Source: Eshraghiella crossota (lineage in GTDB: Bacteria; Bacillota; Clostridia; Lachnospirales; Lachnospiraceae). Taken from it: a stretch of DNA of 64,000 nt. Shown here in pieces: positions 26,299 through 33,783 of the stretch. The position numbers and the translations under genes are program-made. Location of the stretch: assembly GCF_025148445.1 (NCBI RefSeq), contig NZ_CP102270.1, positions 1,971,001 to 2,035,000 on the forward strand, read 5' to 3'. Every line of letters begins with the position of its first letter. Position 1 is the first letter of the stretch. Below the pieces are notes generated by a model. That model made no database searches. It worked only from the letters and a program-made list of their open reading frames with translations, and was not told the DNA's origin.

Positions 26299-26580
26299 TA
26301 TTGCAGCGTCTGTGCTTACACGATTAAAGAATAAGGCACAGGCAAGTGGAAGAAGTTATCAACTTTGCTTACAACTCTTTTGTCAGGAAGAATTTTCTAT
26401 TCGCTTACTGAATTTGACAGCAGAGTTACAGTCGATGTTGATTTTTTGCTTCGACAAATGCCAAACACTCCTGAGCAACTGCGAGTTGTGCTTGAAGAAA
26501 TTATCGCAGCGTGCGATATTACTCTGACTCGTGAGGAATGGTATGAGCTGTACCTGGCGTCAGGTCATCTGCTTCCGTAG
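26291..26580 (+). pseudogene. AbiEii-type toxin gene, internally deleted and truncated
   Basis: The first ~35 codons read MADIAASVLTRLKNKAQASG and continue to CQEEF, the normal start of AbiEii toxins. From about 26395 the matching text is in another frame: YSLTEFDSRVTVDVDFLLRQ and MPNTPEQL. About 25 family-typical residues between them, including the nucleotidyltransferase KGG-type motif region, are missing. After EEIIA the sequence ends in unrelated residues (TREEWYELYLASGHLLP) at a stop at 26580. Most of the ~300-residue toxin is gone, so it cannot be active. AbiEi is therefore an orphan antitoxin here. Confidence 0.85.
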
Positions 26581-26820
26581 GGATTATCGATTACCAGTAT
26601 TATTTTCAAAATGCTGGTAATCCTTAGAATTAGCAAGTTGCACAAAAGAATCTTCTCTTTTACGAAGTCTGGTCTCATAAACGAGATAAAGGTTCTGGCA
26701 GCTGCAGCAAGTGTTACACCAACACCAGAACCACCAGATGGAAATCCATTACTCAAACCTTTATGAGGTATTTGGATTTTCCGTTACCCAAACCACTATG
26801 AAGCACCTTTGTTTTATTCA
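26581..26820 (-). other. Remnant region between two toxin-antitoxin systems
   Basis: No complete gene. A 9-bp-stem hairpin (GATTACCAG 26589-26597, CTGGTAATC 26614-26622) could terminate transcripts from either side. On the minus strand a 22-codon frame starts at 26821 (TAATG coupling to the YafQ stop). A second frame behind it reads SNGFPSGGSGVGVTLAAAA. Neither resembles a known protein; they look like residues of a lost gene. Confidence 0.4.
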
Positions 26821-27102
26821 TTACAAATTAAACAAATCTGCATGTGTTCCGGTATCAACTAAAGTCAATGTTAGAACATCATTCTCCTTCAGATAAATCA
26901 ATAACCAATCCGGCTGAATGTGACACTCCCTGAACCCCTGGTATTTTCCTTTTAGCTCATGGTCACGATATTTCTCTTCGAGAGGAATATCATTCTGCAG
27001 CATAGTAATAACTTTATCTAAAAGTTTCAAATCCAAGCCTCGTTTCTTTGCCAACTTAAGACTTTTCTTAAATTTCCCGGTTAGTATTAATTCATATTGC
27101 AT
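26821..27102 (-). CDS. YafQ/RelE-type mRNA interferase toxin
   Basis: 93 aa, full length for YafQ. It begins MQYELILTGKFKKSLKLAKK and includes RDHELKGKYQGFRECHIQPD, then WLLIYLKENDVLTLTLVDTG. The conserved His residues (H-EL, ECHI, and the C-terminal TGTHADLF) match the YafQ catalytic set that cleaves ribosome-bound mRNA. It is coupled to the antitoxin by a one-base overlap (TAATG at 27102). The system appears intact and functional. Confidence 0.93.
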   Translation of the reverse strand: MQYELILTGKFKKSLKLAKKRGLDLKLLDKVITMLQNDIPLEEKYRDHELKGKYQGFRECHIQPDWLLIYLKENDVLTLTLVDTGTHADLFNL

Positions 27103-27371
27103 TAATCAATCTCCTCCAAAGCCTCTGAAAAGCTAGCGTATCTCTTTGTATTAGGATCTTTGCTGATTCTCTTTGCTTCTTCCATTGCCTCTAATACTTC
27201 CGGCTTATACTGTGGCAGTTCAACACTAAAAGGAAGTCCTCCTCTTAATACGCACTGCTTTAAGAATATATTCATTGCACTGGACATATCCATTCCTAAC
27301 TGTGAGAAAAGTTCACTTGCCTGTTTCTTTAAATTTTCATCTATTCTTACTTGTGTAGGTACCGTAGCCAT
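27102..27371 (-). CDS. DinJ/RelB-type antitoxin
   Basis: 89 aa. The N-terminal ribbon-helix-helix (PTQVRIDENLKKQASELFSQ and LGMDMSSAMNIFLKQCV) binds DNA and dimerises. The C-terminal tail LEEAKRISKDP-like segment (AMEEAKRISKDPNTKRYASF) wraps the toxin. It is the first gene of a two-gene operon with a strong sigma-A promoter whose -10 region is palindromic, as expected for autorepression by the DinJ-YafQ complex. Confidence 0.93.
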   Translation of the reverse strand: MATVPTQVRIDENLKKQASELFSQLGMDMSSAMNIFLKQCVLRGGLPFSVELPQYKPEVLEAMEEAKRISKDPNTKRYASFSEALEEID

Positions 27372-27421
27372 AAAATCGCCTCCATCTCAAAATACAATAC
27401 TAATATTATATGCATCTCTTA

Positions 27422-27456
27422 TAATTATATTATACCGTTTTAATTTACATTGTCAA
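27422..27456 (-). promoter_or_regulatory. Promoter and likely operator of dinJ-yafQ
   Basis: The minus strand reads TTGACA (27456-27451), 16 bp, TATAAT (27434-27429). The -10 lies in an AT palindrome (TATAATATAATTATA, about 27420-27434), a likely site for the ribbon-helix-helix antitoxin. Confidence 0.7.
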
Positions 27457-27499
27457 TCATTTGTATTATTTTTATAAGGATAAAAATCCCACCTGGTAA

Positions 27500-27531
27500 A
27501 AATCCCACCTCCGTTTTCAGAGGTGGGATTT
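27500..27531 (-). terminator. Terminator of the MacB-like ABC operon
   Basis: AAATCCCACCTC (27500-27511) pairs with 27520-27531, followed on the minus strand by TTTTT. The left arm AAAAATCCCACCT is repeated once more at 27483-27495. Confidence 0.88.
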
Positions 27532-27554
27532 ATTAAATTAATGCTCCGGGTATT

Positions 27555-29810
27555 TTATTCCACATTCTTAAGTGCGTCACTCATAGGTATCTTTCTGATT
27601 TTTCTGCTTAATATAAGCTCTACCACAAAATAACTTGCCATTCCGATGAGGAACATCTGCCAGTATATGTCAGGTTTGATGTAGAAAGTGAGCCATCCTT
27701 TCATATCGCCCATAAAGAAGTAATATAGCTTCCTGATAATCAGGTATGATACAGGTAATGATAATGCCAGACAAATTGCAACCATTATAGTGGTTGACGT
27801 CATGTAAAGTTTTCTTATCTCATTATTATTGTAACCCAGTATTTTAACCATTGAGATGGAATTACTGTTTTTCTCGATAACCACCTTGGCGAGAATGTAA
27901 ATCATAATCATAAATAAAATTATTGCAAATCCATAAAACATATAGAACATTGAACCCATTGATCTTTCAAGCTGCCGGCTCATCTTTGTCAGGTCTTCTT
28001 CCGTTATTTTTGTTGCAATGTATTTTTCGTCGATATCGGTTATCTCTTTGTTGGAGAAATATCCGTTAAATGCACCATCCGGTATATTAAATTCCGCGCA
28101 GAATTCTTTTTTAGGTACGAATACGGATAATGCTGCCGGGTAGTTGTAATATCCTTTTACCTTAAAACTGTGTTTTGTACCCGTATACTTTTCAACAAGG
28201 GTAATTGTATCTCCATTATCTATTCCGTATTTCTCGTGATAGCCCTCGGAAATAAGCGCCCCGTCTTTTATATTAATTTTGGCATAATTACTGTTTTCGC
28301 TGATTCCGTATACAGTTATTTCTTCTTCGCTGTCATTATCAGTAATCAAGGATGTTACAAGGTATTTTTCCGCACCTTCTGTTTCTGTTGGCTGCATTGC
28401 TTTAAGAACATACTGATATTCGGCAAGTTTATTGTTTATTACGTCATCCTCGTATTTGTTTAACAACGGTGTCATCATCATTCCAAACATAAGGAGTACA
28501 TTTGCAAAAATAATTCCTACAAACATCATTACATATCCTGACATATTCTGGAAAATAACCCTGATTTTAAATCTTGTAAGGAATTTGTAATGTGGTAGCT
28601 TAACGGCTTTTTTTCTCTTTCTTGAAGAAAGGTCATTTCTTATAAATCTTAACGGTTTAAGTCTCAATTTGTAACTCAGAATTACAAAATTAATTATAAG
28701 CATCATAATAAGAGGAACAACCGTAGTCTTTATAAATGCTTCGGGGCTCCACAATGTATGATATGTAGGAAGGCTGTAACTTCCGTAATACATATCTGCC
28801 ATAATTTTTTTAAATACGGTATAGCCAAGAACATTACCTATTACCGCCGCAACACCTGTAACAATAAGCGGTCCCGCCATGTAATGGATTACTATTTCGC
28901 TTCGTTTGTAACCTGATGCCCTGAGCGTTCCTATTACAGCAGCTTCAGATGCTATTGTATTGCTTATTGTTACCGCAAAGATAAATGCGATAATGGCAAT
29001 TACAATATACAAAAGGAATTCTATAAGCACCTTGTCTCCACCCATATCATCTCTTGTGAACATAATTGCCTGATTGGAATACTTTGGAATGTACTTTGCA
29101 AGAGTGGTTGTTTTACTGAGTTTAAGTGAGAAATTATCTGCCCATTCTTTTTCCTGTTTCTCATCCTCAGGCTCGTTACTGTATTTCCATGAATAATCAT
29201 AGTGTATAACCGCATCGTTATTTCTGCCAAAACCTTCCGGTGTTACTATTGCCACACCGAATTTAATTGAATCAAACATTGAATCGGTGTTGTCTGAGAA
29301 AAGAGCAAGGTAATCAGGAAGTGCTACAAGTCCTGTTATTTTGTATTCATAATTTCCTACGGTTATGAGGTCCCCTACTTTAAGGTCATTGTTATCGGCA
29401 TACATTCTGTCTATTGCAATTTCATCTTTGCCTTCAGGAAGTTTTCCCTTCATAACACATACCGTATTTACTTCCTCACGGTTTTTGAATATCCTTAATC
29501 TGCTTGTGCTTTCAGTCTGGTTTTTCTTTAAAACAGCTTCTTCAATATAGAAATTCTTGTAAAGGCTGATTTGCTCATCATCTGCTATTTTTTGGATTTC
29601 AGGAGTTACTTCACCATAAATCTCAAAATTACCGTTTTCTATATTGTACTTTTCGTCACTCTTATTGACTTCTTCTATCATACTGCTGTCAGCAATGATA
29701 AAACCTGATATAAAGCCGATGGCAAGTATAAGGAAAAGAAAAATTGCTATGTATCTTCCTTTATCGCATTTGATTTCCGAAAAAATACGTTTGTTAAGTG
29801 GATTTTTCAT
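27555..29810 (-). CDS. ABC transporter permease, FtsX/MacB type
   Basis: 751 aa from the ATG at 29810, which follows the ATPase stop by 10 bp and has AAGGGGG upstream; a longer frame to 29831 would overlap the ATPase gene. A first helix (about 12-34) is followed by an extracellular domain, then three helices forming an FtsX domain with GTLRASGYKRSEIVIHYM. A central helix near 430-455, a second extracellular domain and three C-terminal helices with VKILGYNNNEIRKLYM complete the duplicated layout. Substrate unknown; such pairs export antimicrobial peptides or remove them from the membrane. Confidence 0.9.
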   Translation of the reverse strand: MKNPLNKRIFSEIKCDKGRYIAIFLFLILAIGFISGFIIADSSMIEEVNKSDEKYNIENGNFEIYGEVTPEIQKIADDEQISLYKNFYIEEAVLKKNQTESTSRLRIFKNREEVNTVCVMKGKLPEGKDEIAIDRMYADNNDLKVGDLITVGNYEYKITGLVALPDYLALFSDNTDSMFDSIKFGVAIVTPEGFGRNNDAVIHYDYSWKYSNEPEDEKQEKEWADNFSLKLSKTTTLAKYIPKYSNQAIMFTRDDMGGDKVLIEFLLYIVIAIIAFIFAVTISNTIASEAAVIGTLRASGYKRSEIVIHYMAGPLIVTGVAAVIGNVLGYTVFKKIMADMYYGSYSLPTYHTLWSPEAFIKTTVVPLIMMLIINFVILSYKLRLKPLRFIRNDLSSRKRKKAVKLPHYKFLTRFKIRVIFQNMSGYVMMFVGIIFANVLLMFGMMMTPLLNKYEDDVINNKLAEYQYVLKAMQPTETEGAEKYLVTSLITDNDSEEEITVYGISENSNYAKINIKDGALISEGYHEKYGIDNGDTITLVEKYTGTKHSFKVKGYYNYPAALSVFVPKKEFCAEFNIPDGAFNGYFSNKEITDIDEKYIATKITEEDLTKMSRQLERSMGSMFYMFYGFAIILFMIMIYILAKVVIEKNSNSISMVKILGYNNNEIRKLYMTSTTIMVAICLALSLPVSYLIIRKLYYFFMGDMKGWLTFYIKPDIYWQMFLIGMASYFVVELILSRKIRKIPMSDALKNVE

Positions 29811-29820
29811 GGCTGCCCCC

Positions 29821-30519
29821 TTACCATTCAAGCTCTGCTGCGGAGATTTTCTCTGTATTTTCGTAACGTTTTCTGATTTCTCCGTCTTTTAACTTAATTA
29901 CAACATCAGCCATATTTTTAATGGCATCATTATGTGTTACCATAAGTACCGTATTGTTGTATTTATGATTGATTTCTTCTATAAGTTTTAGGATTTCCTT
30001 GGATGTATTGTAATCAAGTGCTCCCGTGGGTTCATCGCAAAGGAGTATATCGGGATTTTTAACTATTGCCCTTCCTATAGAAACTCTCTGCTGCTGTCCA
30101 CCGGATAACTGGTTAGGTAATTTGTGTCTGTGTTCATATAAGCCAAGTGTTTTTAAAAGGTTGTCAATGTCTAACGGATTATCGCTAAGGTAAGCACCTA
30201 CCTCTATATTTTCCTTTACATTGAGGTTAGGGATTAAATTATACATCTGGAATACATATCCGAGATGTTTTCTCCTGTAAAGAGTGAGTTTCTTTTCATC
30301 CATATCCTCTGTCTTTTCTCCGTTAATTGAGACATATCCGCTGTCGGCATTATCAATGCCTCCGATTATGTTAAGCATTGTAGATTTTCCTGAACCTGAC
30401 TGTCCGAGGAGTACGCAAATCTGACCTTTTTCAACCTCTAAGTCAATTCCTTTCAAAACCTCAACACGATTTTCTTCCGTACCGTAAGATTTTCTTATTC
30501 CTTTAATTTCTAAAAACAT
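29821..30519 (-). CDS. ABC transporter ATPase, MacB/LolD type
   Basis: 232 aa, complete. Walker A GQSGSGKSTMLN, Q-loop YVFQMYNLIP, signature NQLSGGQQQRVSIGRA, Walker B ILLCDEPTGALD and switch VTHND are all canonical. It pairs with the adjacent FtsX-type permease. AGGAGG precedes the ATG. A palindromic GTTAGT-TATG-ACTAAC site lies 15-30 bp upstream, suggesting control by a TetR/MarR-like repressor, but no such gene is adjacent. Confidence 0.93.
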   Translation of the reverse strand: MFLEIKGIRKSYGTEENRVEVLKGIDLEVEKGQICVLLGQSGSGKSTMLNIIGGIDNADSGYVSINGEKTEDMDEKKLTLYRRKHLGYVFQMYNLIPNLNVKENIEVGAYLSDNPLDIDNLLKTLGLYEHRHKLPNQLSGGQQQRVSIGRAIVKNPDILLCDEPTGALDYNTSKEILKLIEEINHKYNNTVLMVTHNDAIKNMADVVIKLKDGEIRKRYENTEKISAAELEW

Positions 30520-30534
30520 GTCATCCTCCTTATT

Positions 30535-30550
30535 GTTAGTTATGACTAAC
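30535..30550. promoter_or_regulatory. Palindromic operator-like site before the ABC operon
   Basis: GTTAGT (30535-30540), TATG, ACTAAC (30545-30550): a perfect 6-4-6 inverted repeat between the metal-ATPase terminator and the ABC ATPase ribosome site. Form and place suit a repressor site. Confidence 0.55.
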
Positions 30551-30560
30551 TATATGTTTT

Positions 30561-30590
30561 AAATAAAAGAGCTTTTCAGCCCTTTTATTT
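30561..30590 (-). terminator. Terminator of the metal-efflux operon
   Basis: As minus-strand RNA, AAAUAAAAGGGCU (30590-30578) pairs with 30573-30561 through one G-U pair, around GAAA. On the plus strand the same pair is an A-C mismatch, so it is a minus-strand signal. The stop codon of the P-type ATPase (30585-30587) is inside the stem. Confidence 0.75.
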
Positions 30591-32447
30591 TTTAAGAACT
30601 CTCATAGAGTTCAGAATTGCTATTACTGAAACACCGACATCCGCAAAAACAGCTTCCCACATATTGGCAACGCCGAGTGCACCAAGTATTAATACGATAA
30701 ACTTGACTCCCAGAGCAAACACTATGTTCTGCTTAACAACGCCTAATGTCTTTCGTGCTATTTTAACAGTTGATGCTATTTTTCTTACATCATCATCCAT
30801 TAATACAATGTCTGCTGCCTCTATTGCGGCATCGCTTCCCATGCTTCCCATGGCAATACCGACGTCTGCTCTTGTAAGCACCGGTGCATCATTGATTCCG
30901 TCACCCACAAACGCAACTTTTTCTTTGCCTGTTTTTGAGGCTAAGAGTTCTTCTACTTTCTGTACTTTGTCAGATGGCAGAAGTTCTGAATATACTGTGT
31001 CGATACCAAGTTCTTTGGCTACTTCTTCTGCTGCCTTTTGTCTGTCTCCGGTGAGCATTACAACATTCTTTACGCCAACCTTCTTCATATCCGCTACAGC
31101 TTCTTTGGCACCGTCTTTGATAGTATCCGAAATTACTATCGCTCCCACAAAAGTGTTGTCATACGCAACGTATACAACTGTTCCGCCGGATTTATGTTCT
31201 TCATACGCAATACTGTGGGATTTTAAAAGTTTACCATTGCCGACAAGTGTTTCTTTACCGTCAAGTAAAAGTTCCACACCATGTCCGGAAATCTCTTTAA
31301 CGTCTTTAATCCTGTCTGTATCAATCTTATTGTCATAAGCCTCTTTAATTGATGCAGCTATAGGATGTGTTGAAAAACTTTCGCCGTATGCCGCTATTTC
31401 AAGAAGCCTTTCTTCTGATATTCCTGAAGATACAATTTCCGATACCTTAAATTCACCTTTGGTAAGTGTTCCTGTTTTATCCATTACAATGGTTGTTACT
31501 TCCGCAACAGCCTCAAGGAAATTACTTCCCTTTACGAGGACACCGATTCTTGATGCCGAACCGATTCCGCTGAAAAATCCGAGAGGAACCGATATTACGA
31601 GGGCACAAGGACATGAAATTACAAGAAAGATGCAGGCTCTTGTTATCCAGTCACCCCAGTTTCCTGTTATTATGGATGGGATGATGGCAATTATAACTGC
31701 CGCTATTGTAACAACAGGGGTGTAATATTTTGCAAATCTTGTAATGAAGTTTTCGACTCTTGCTTTCTTGGAGCTTGCATTTTCCACAAGTTCAAGAATC
31801 TTAGCTACCGTTGAATCCTCAAAAGCCTTTGTTGTCTTTACTTTAAGTGTTCCGCTGCCGTTTACGCATCCGCTGACAATCTCGTCACCGGCCTTGGCAC
31901 TTCTTGGAACAGATTCTCCGGTAAGTGCTGCCGTATCCAGCATGGAATTTCCTTCGATAATCACTCCGTCAAGAGGAACTTTTTCGCCCGGTTTGATAAC
32001 AATGATACTGCCGATTTCAACATCATCAGGATCAACCTGCTTTAATTCACCGTTCTCTTCAATATTGGCATATTCAGGACATATATCCATCATCTCTGAT
32101 ATGGACTGACGGGATTTGCCAACCGCATATCCCTGAAAAAGTTCACCTACCTGATAGAAAAGCATTACCGCTACGGCTTCTTCAAATTCCTTTACTCCGA
32201 ATGCTCCGAATGTGGCAATCATCATAAGGAAATTCTCATCAAATATCTGCCCGTGGCTGATATTTCTTGCCGCTTTAATAACTATGTCATAACCGATTAT
32301 GATATAAGGAACTAAATAAATTCCGCCAAGTATCCATTCGTTTGGCAGTTTATCAAATACCCCAAGATGTTCCAACACAAAAAGCGGAACAAATATTACG
32401 AAGGACACTATTATTCTTGTCAGTGTCTTTTTCTGCTTGCTGCTCAT
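30585..32447 (-). CDS. Heavy-metal P1B-type ATPase (Cd/Zn/Pb type)
   Basis: 620 aa, shorter than CadA because there is no N-terminal metal-binding domain; that domain is a separate gene just upstream. The transmembrane metal site is ISCPCALVIS. The phosphorylation motif is MDKTGTLTKGE. TGESVPR (actuator), SGHGVE-type HP motif (ISGHGVELL), and TGDR and GDGINDAPVL hinge motifs are all present. It pumps divalent soft metals out of the cell with ATP. CPC plus a CadC-like repressor favours Zn/Cd/Pb over copper. The operon order is repressor, metallochaperone, ATPase. Confidence 0.93.
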   Translation of the reverse strand: MSSKQKKTLTRIIVSFVIFVPLFVLEHLGVFDKLPNEWILGGIYLVPYIIIGYDIVIKAARNISHGQIFDENFLMMIATFGAFGVKEFEEAVAVMLFYQVGELFQGYAVGKSRQSISEMMDICPEYANIEENGELKQVDPDDVEIGSIIVIKPGEKVPLDGVIIEGNSMLDTAALTGESVPRSAKAGDEIVSGCVNGSGTLKVKTTKAFEDSTVAKILELVENASSKKARVENFITRFAKYYTPVVTIAAVIIAIIPSIITGNWGDWITRACIFLVISCPCALVISVPLGFFSGIGSASRIGVLVKGSNFLEAVAEVTTIVMDKTGTLTKGEFKVSEIVSSGISEERLLEIAAYGESFSTHPIAASIKEAYDNKIDTDRIKDVKEISGHGVELLLDGKETLVGNGKLLKSHSIAYEEHKSGGTVVYVAYDNTFVGAIVISDTIKDGAKEAVADMKKVGVKNVVMLTGDRQKAAEEVAKELGIDTVYSELLPSDKVQKVEELLASKTGKEKVAFVGDGINDAPVLTRADVGIAMGSMGSDAAIEAADIVLMDDDVRKIASTVKIARKTLGVVKQNIVFALGVKFIVLILGALGVANMWEAVFADVGVSVIAILNSMRVLKK

Positions 32448-32464
32448 ATATGGTCAGCCCTTTC

Positions 32465-32683
32465 TTAACATTCAATCTTACAGTCAGGTTCTACCTTGGC
32501 ACAAACTGCCACAACTTCTTTCATAATTTCATCAAACCTGTCATCATCGGCTTCAAGAACAAGTTTCTGTGTCATAAAACTTACACTTGCATCCTTAACT
32601 CCTGAAATTTTCTTGATACCTTCTTCCATCTTTGCTGCACAGTTTGCGCAATCCAAGTCGATAAGTTTAAATTTTTTCTTCAT
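32465..32683 (-). CDS. Stand-alone HMA metal-binding protein
   Basis: 72 aa from the ATG at 32683 (GGAG 9 bp upstream); a TTG-led extension to 32704 lacks a ribosome site. It is one heavy-metal-associated domain with DLDCANCAAKME (Cys12, Cys15), then VKDASVSFMTQKLVLEAD. A further Cys pair lies at the end (VCAKVEPDCKIEC). It probably hands metal to the ATPase encoded 17 bp downstream, substituting for the fused domain usual in CadA. Confidence 0.92.
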   Translation of the reverse strand: MKKKFKLIDLDCANCAAKMEEGIKKISGVKDASVSFMTQKLVLEADDDRFDEIMKEVVAVCAKVEPDCKIEC

Positions 32684-32710
32684 AATAATAATCTCCTTAC
32701 GCAAAAAACT

Positions 32711-33079
32711 TTATTTGTTTTCTTCTTCCAGATGGTCTCTTCCCTGACCAATAATAAGCCGTACATGTTCGTCAGCCAGACTGTAAATAACTGATTTACC
32801 ATCACGTCTGCATGAAACAAGCCTGTTCTGCTTAAGTATTCTAAGCTGGTGTGAAATAGCTGACTGATTCATATTAAGTGCCGTTGCTATATCACATACA
32901 CATGCTTCCGATTCAAACAGAACATACAAAATTCTGATTCTCGTTGAGTCACCAAATACCTTAAAAAGTTCTGCCAGATCATAGAGCTCATCTTCGTCCG
33001 GCATATCCATATTAATTTTCTCCAGTACATCTGAATGTATATGCACCGCTTCACAACACTCAACATCATTAATTGCCAT
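32711..33079 (-). CDS. ArsR/SmtB-family metal-sensing repressor (CadC-like)
   Basis: 122 aa. The winged helix spans about 35-100 (FKVFGDSTRIRILYVL, NMNQSAISHQLRILKQNRLV). Two metal sites can be read: the alpha3 type with ACVCD (Cys60, Cys62), plus N-terminal Cys8/Cys9, and the alpha5 type with DEHVRLII and RDHLEE (Asp103, His105, His116). Metal binding would release it from a 13-bp inverted repeat that overlaps its promoter, inducing the whole operon. It is the first gene of the efflux unit. Confidence 0.93.
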   Translation of the reverse strand: MAINDVECCEAVHIHSDVLEKINMDMPDEDELYDLAELFKVFGDSTRIRILYVLFESEACVCDIATALNMNQSAISHQLRILKQNRLVSCRRDGKSVIYSLADEHVRLIIGQGRDHLEEENK

Positions 33080-33103
33080 AATTTCACTTCCTTTTCAAAA
33101 AAA

Positions 33104-33135
33104 ATGAACATATGAATTACTGTTCATATGTTCAT
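33104..33135. promoter_or_regulatory. Operator of the metal-efflux operon
   Basis: ATGAACATATGAA (33104-33116) and TTCATATGTTCAT (33123-33135) form a perfect 13-bp inverted repeat with a 6-nt spacer. This is the ArsR/SmtB operator form, between the -10 box and the repressor gene. Confidence 0.85.
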
Positions 33136-33161
33136 AATATCATTATTAATTTATTTGTCAA
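33134..33161 (-). promoter_or_regulatory. Promoter of the metal-efflux operon
   Basis: The minus strand reads TTGACA (33161-33156), 16 bp, TATTAT (33139-33134). The -10 box touches the inverted repeat, so a bound repressor would block polymerase. Confidence 0.8.
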
Positions 33162-33176
33162 CTGTTTTTTTATTTA

Positions 33177-33761
33177 TTACAGTTTTTCCTCATAGTCTAC
33201 GTCAATAATATCTTTATCTTTTCCACCCATTTTCTTTGCGATATGAAGTGTAATAAAGACATCGGTTACACCACCGAATATCATTCCTATTCCTATGATG
33301 GTTACAAGTAATTTCATGGTATCAAACGGATTGCATACAACAAGTACGCCAAGGGCTATATTAATAATTGCCGCAATCAGAAGTATAAGCCAGCTTGGGC
33401 TTTTTACCCTTGCCATATCAATAGTTTCCTGAAGCTTGCTGCATCCGCTGATTATTATAATAATTCCTAATATAAGCGGCAGAAGTGAAATAACAACTTC
33501 GACTTTAAGAATGGTACATACACCCAGCGTAATTGCTACAAGTCCTTTTAAGAAATCGTTTTTCATAAAGTTATCTTCTGTTTTTCTTCTTATATAAATT
33601 ATAATTGAGACAATTCCCATAAGGAATAATGCTGCACTTACAAGATAACCTATCATCCTGAGTGTGGTTCCCGGGAAAATAACAAGTATCACACCTACTA
33701 CTGCCGATAAAATACCCATTACAATATTATCAATTTTGTATTCTTTAATCTTTTCGTTCAT
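33177..33761 (-). CDS. DUF308-family membrane protein
   Basis: 194 aa with six hydrophobic helices in three hairpins, the HdeD/DUF308 pattern of repeated short-loop pairs: GILSAVVGVILVIFPGTT, GLVAITLGVCTILK, and AAIINIALGVLVVCNPFD. The C-terminal tail is charged (DKDIIDVDYEEKL). Function is unknown in Gram-positives; HdeD in E. coli is linked to acid resistance. It starts 22 bp after gatB, so it may be the last gene of the aspS-gatCAB transcript. Confidence 0.88.
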   Translation of the reverse strand: MNEKIKEYKIDNIVMGILSAVVGVILVIFPGTTLRMIGYLVSAALFLMGIVSIIIYIRRKTEDNFMKNDFLKGLVAITLGVCTILKVEVVISLLPLILGIIIIISGCSKLQETIDMARVKSPSWLILLIAAIINIALGVLVVCNPFDTMKLLVTIIGIGMIFGGVTDVFITLHIAKKMGGKDKDIIDVDYEEKL

Positions 33762-33783
33762 ATTATCAATCCGCCTTTCTGAA

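Noticed and set aside
26565-26756. 63-codon minus-strand frame, TTG start
   Set aside because: No ribosome site, lies in the remnant region and runs through a hairpin; kept only as part of the remnant note.
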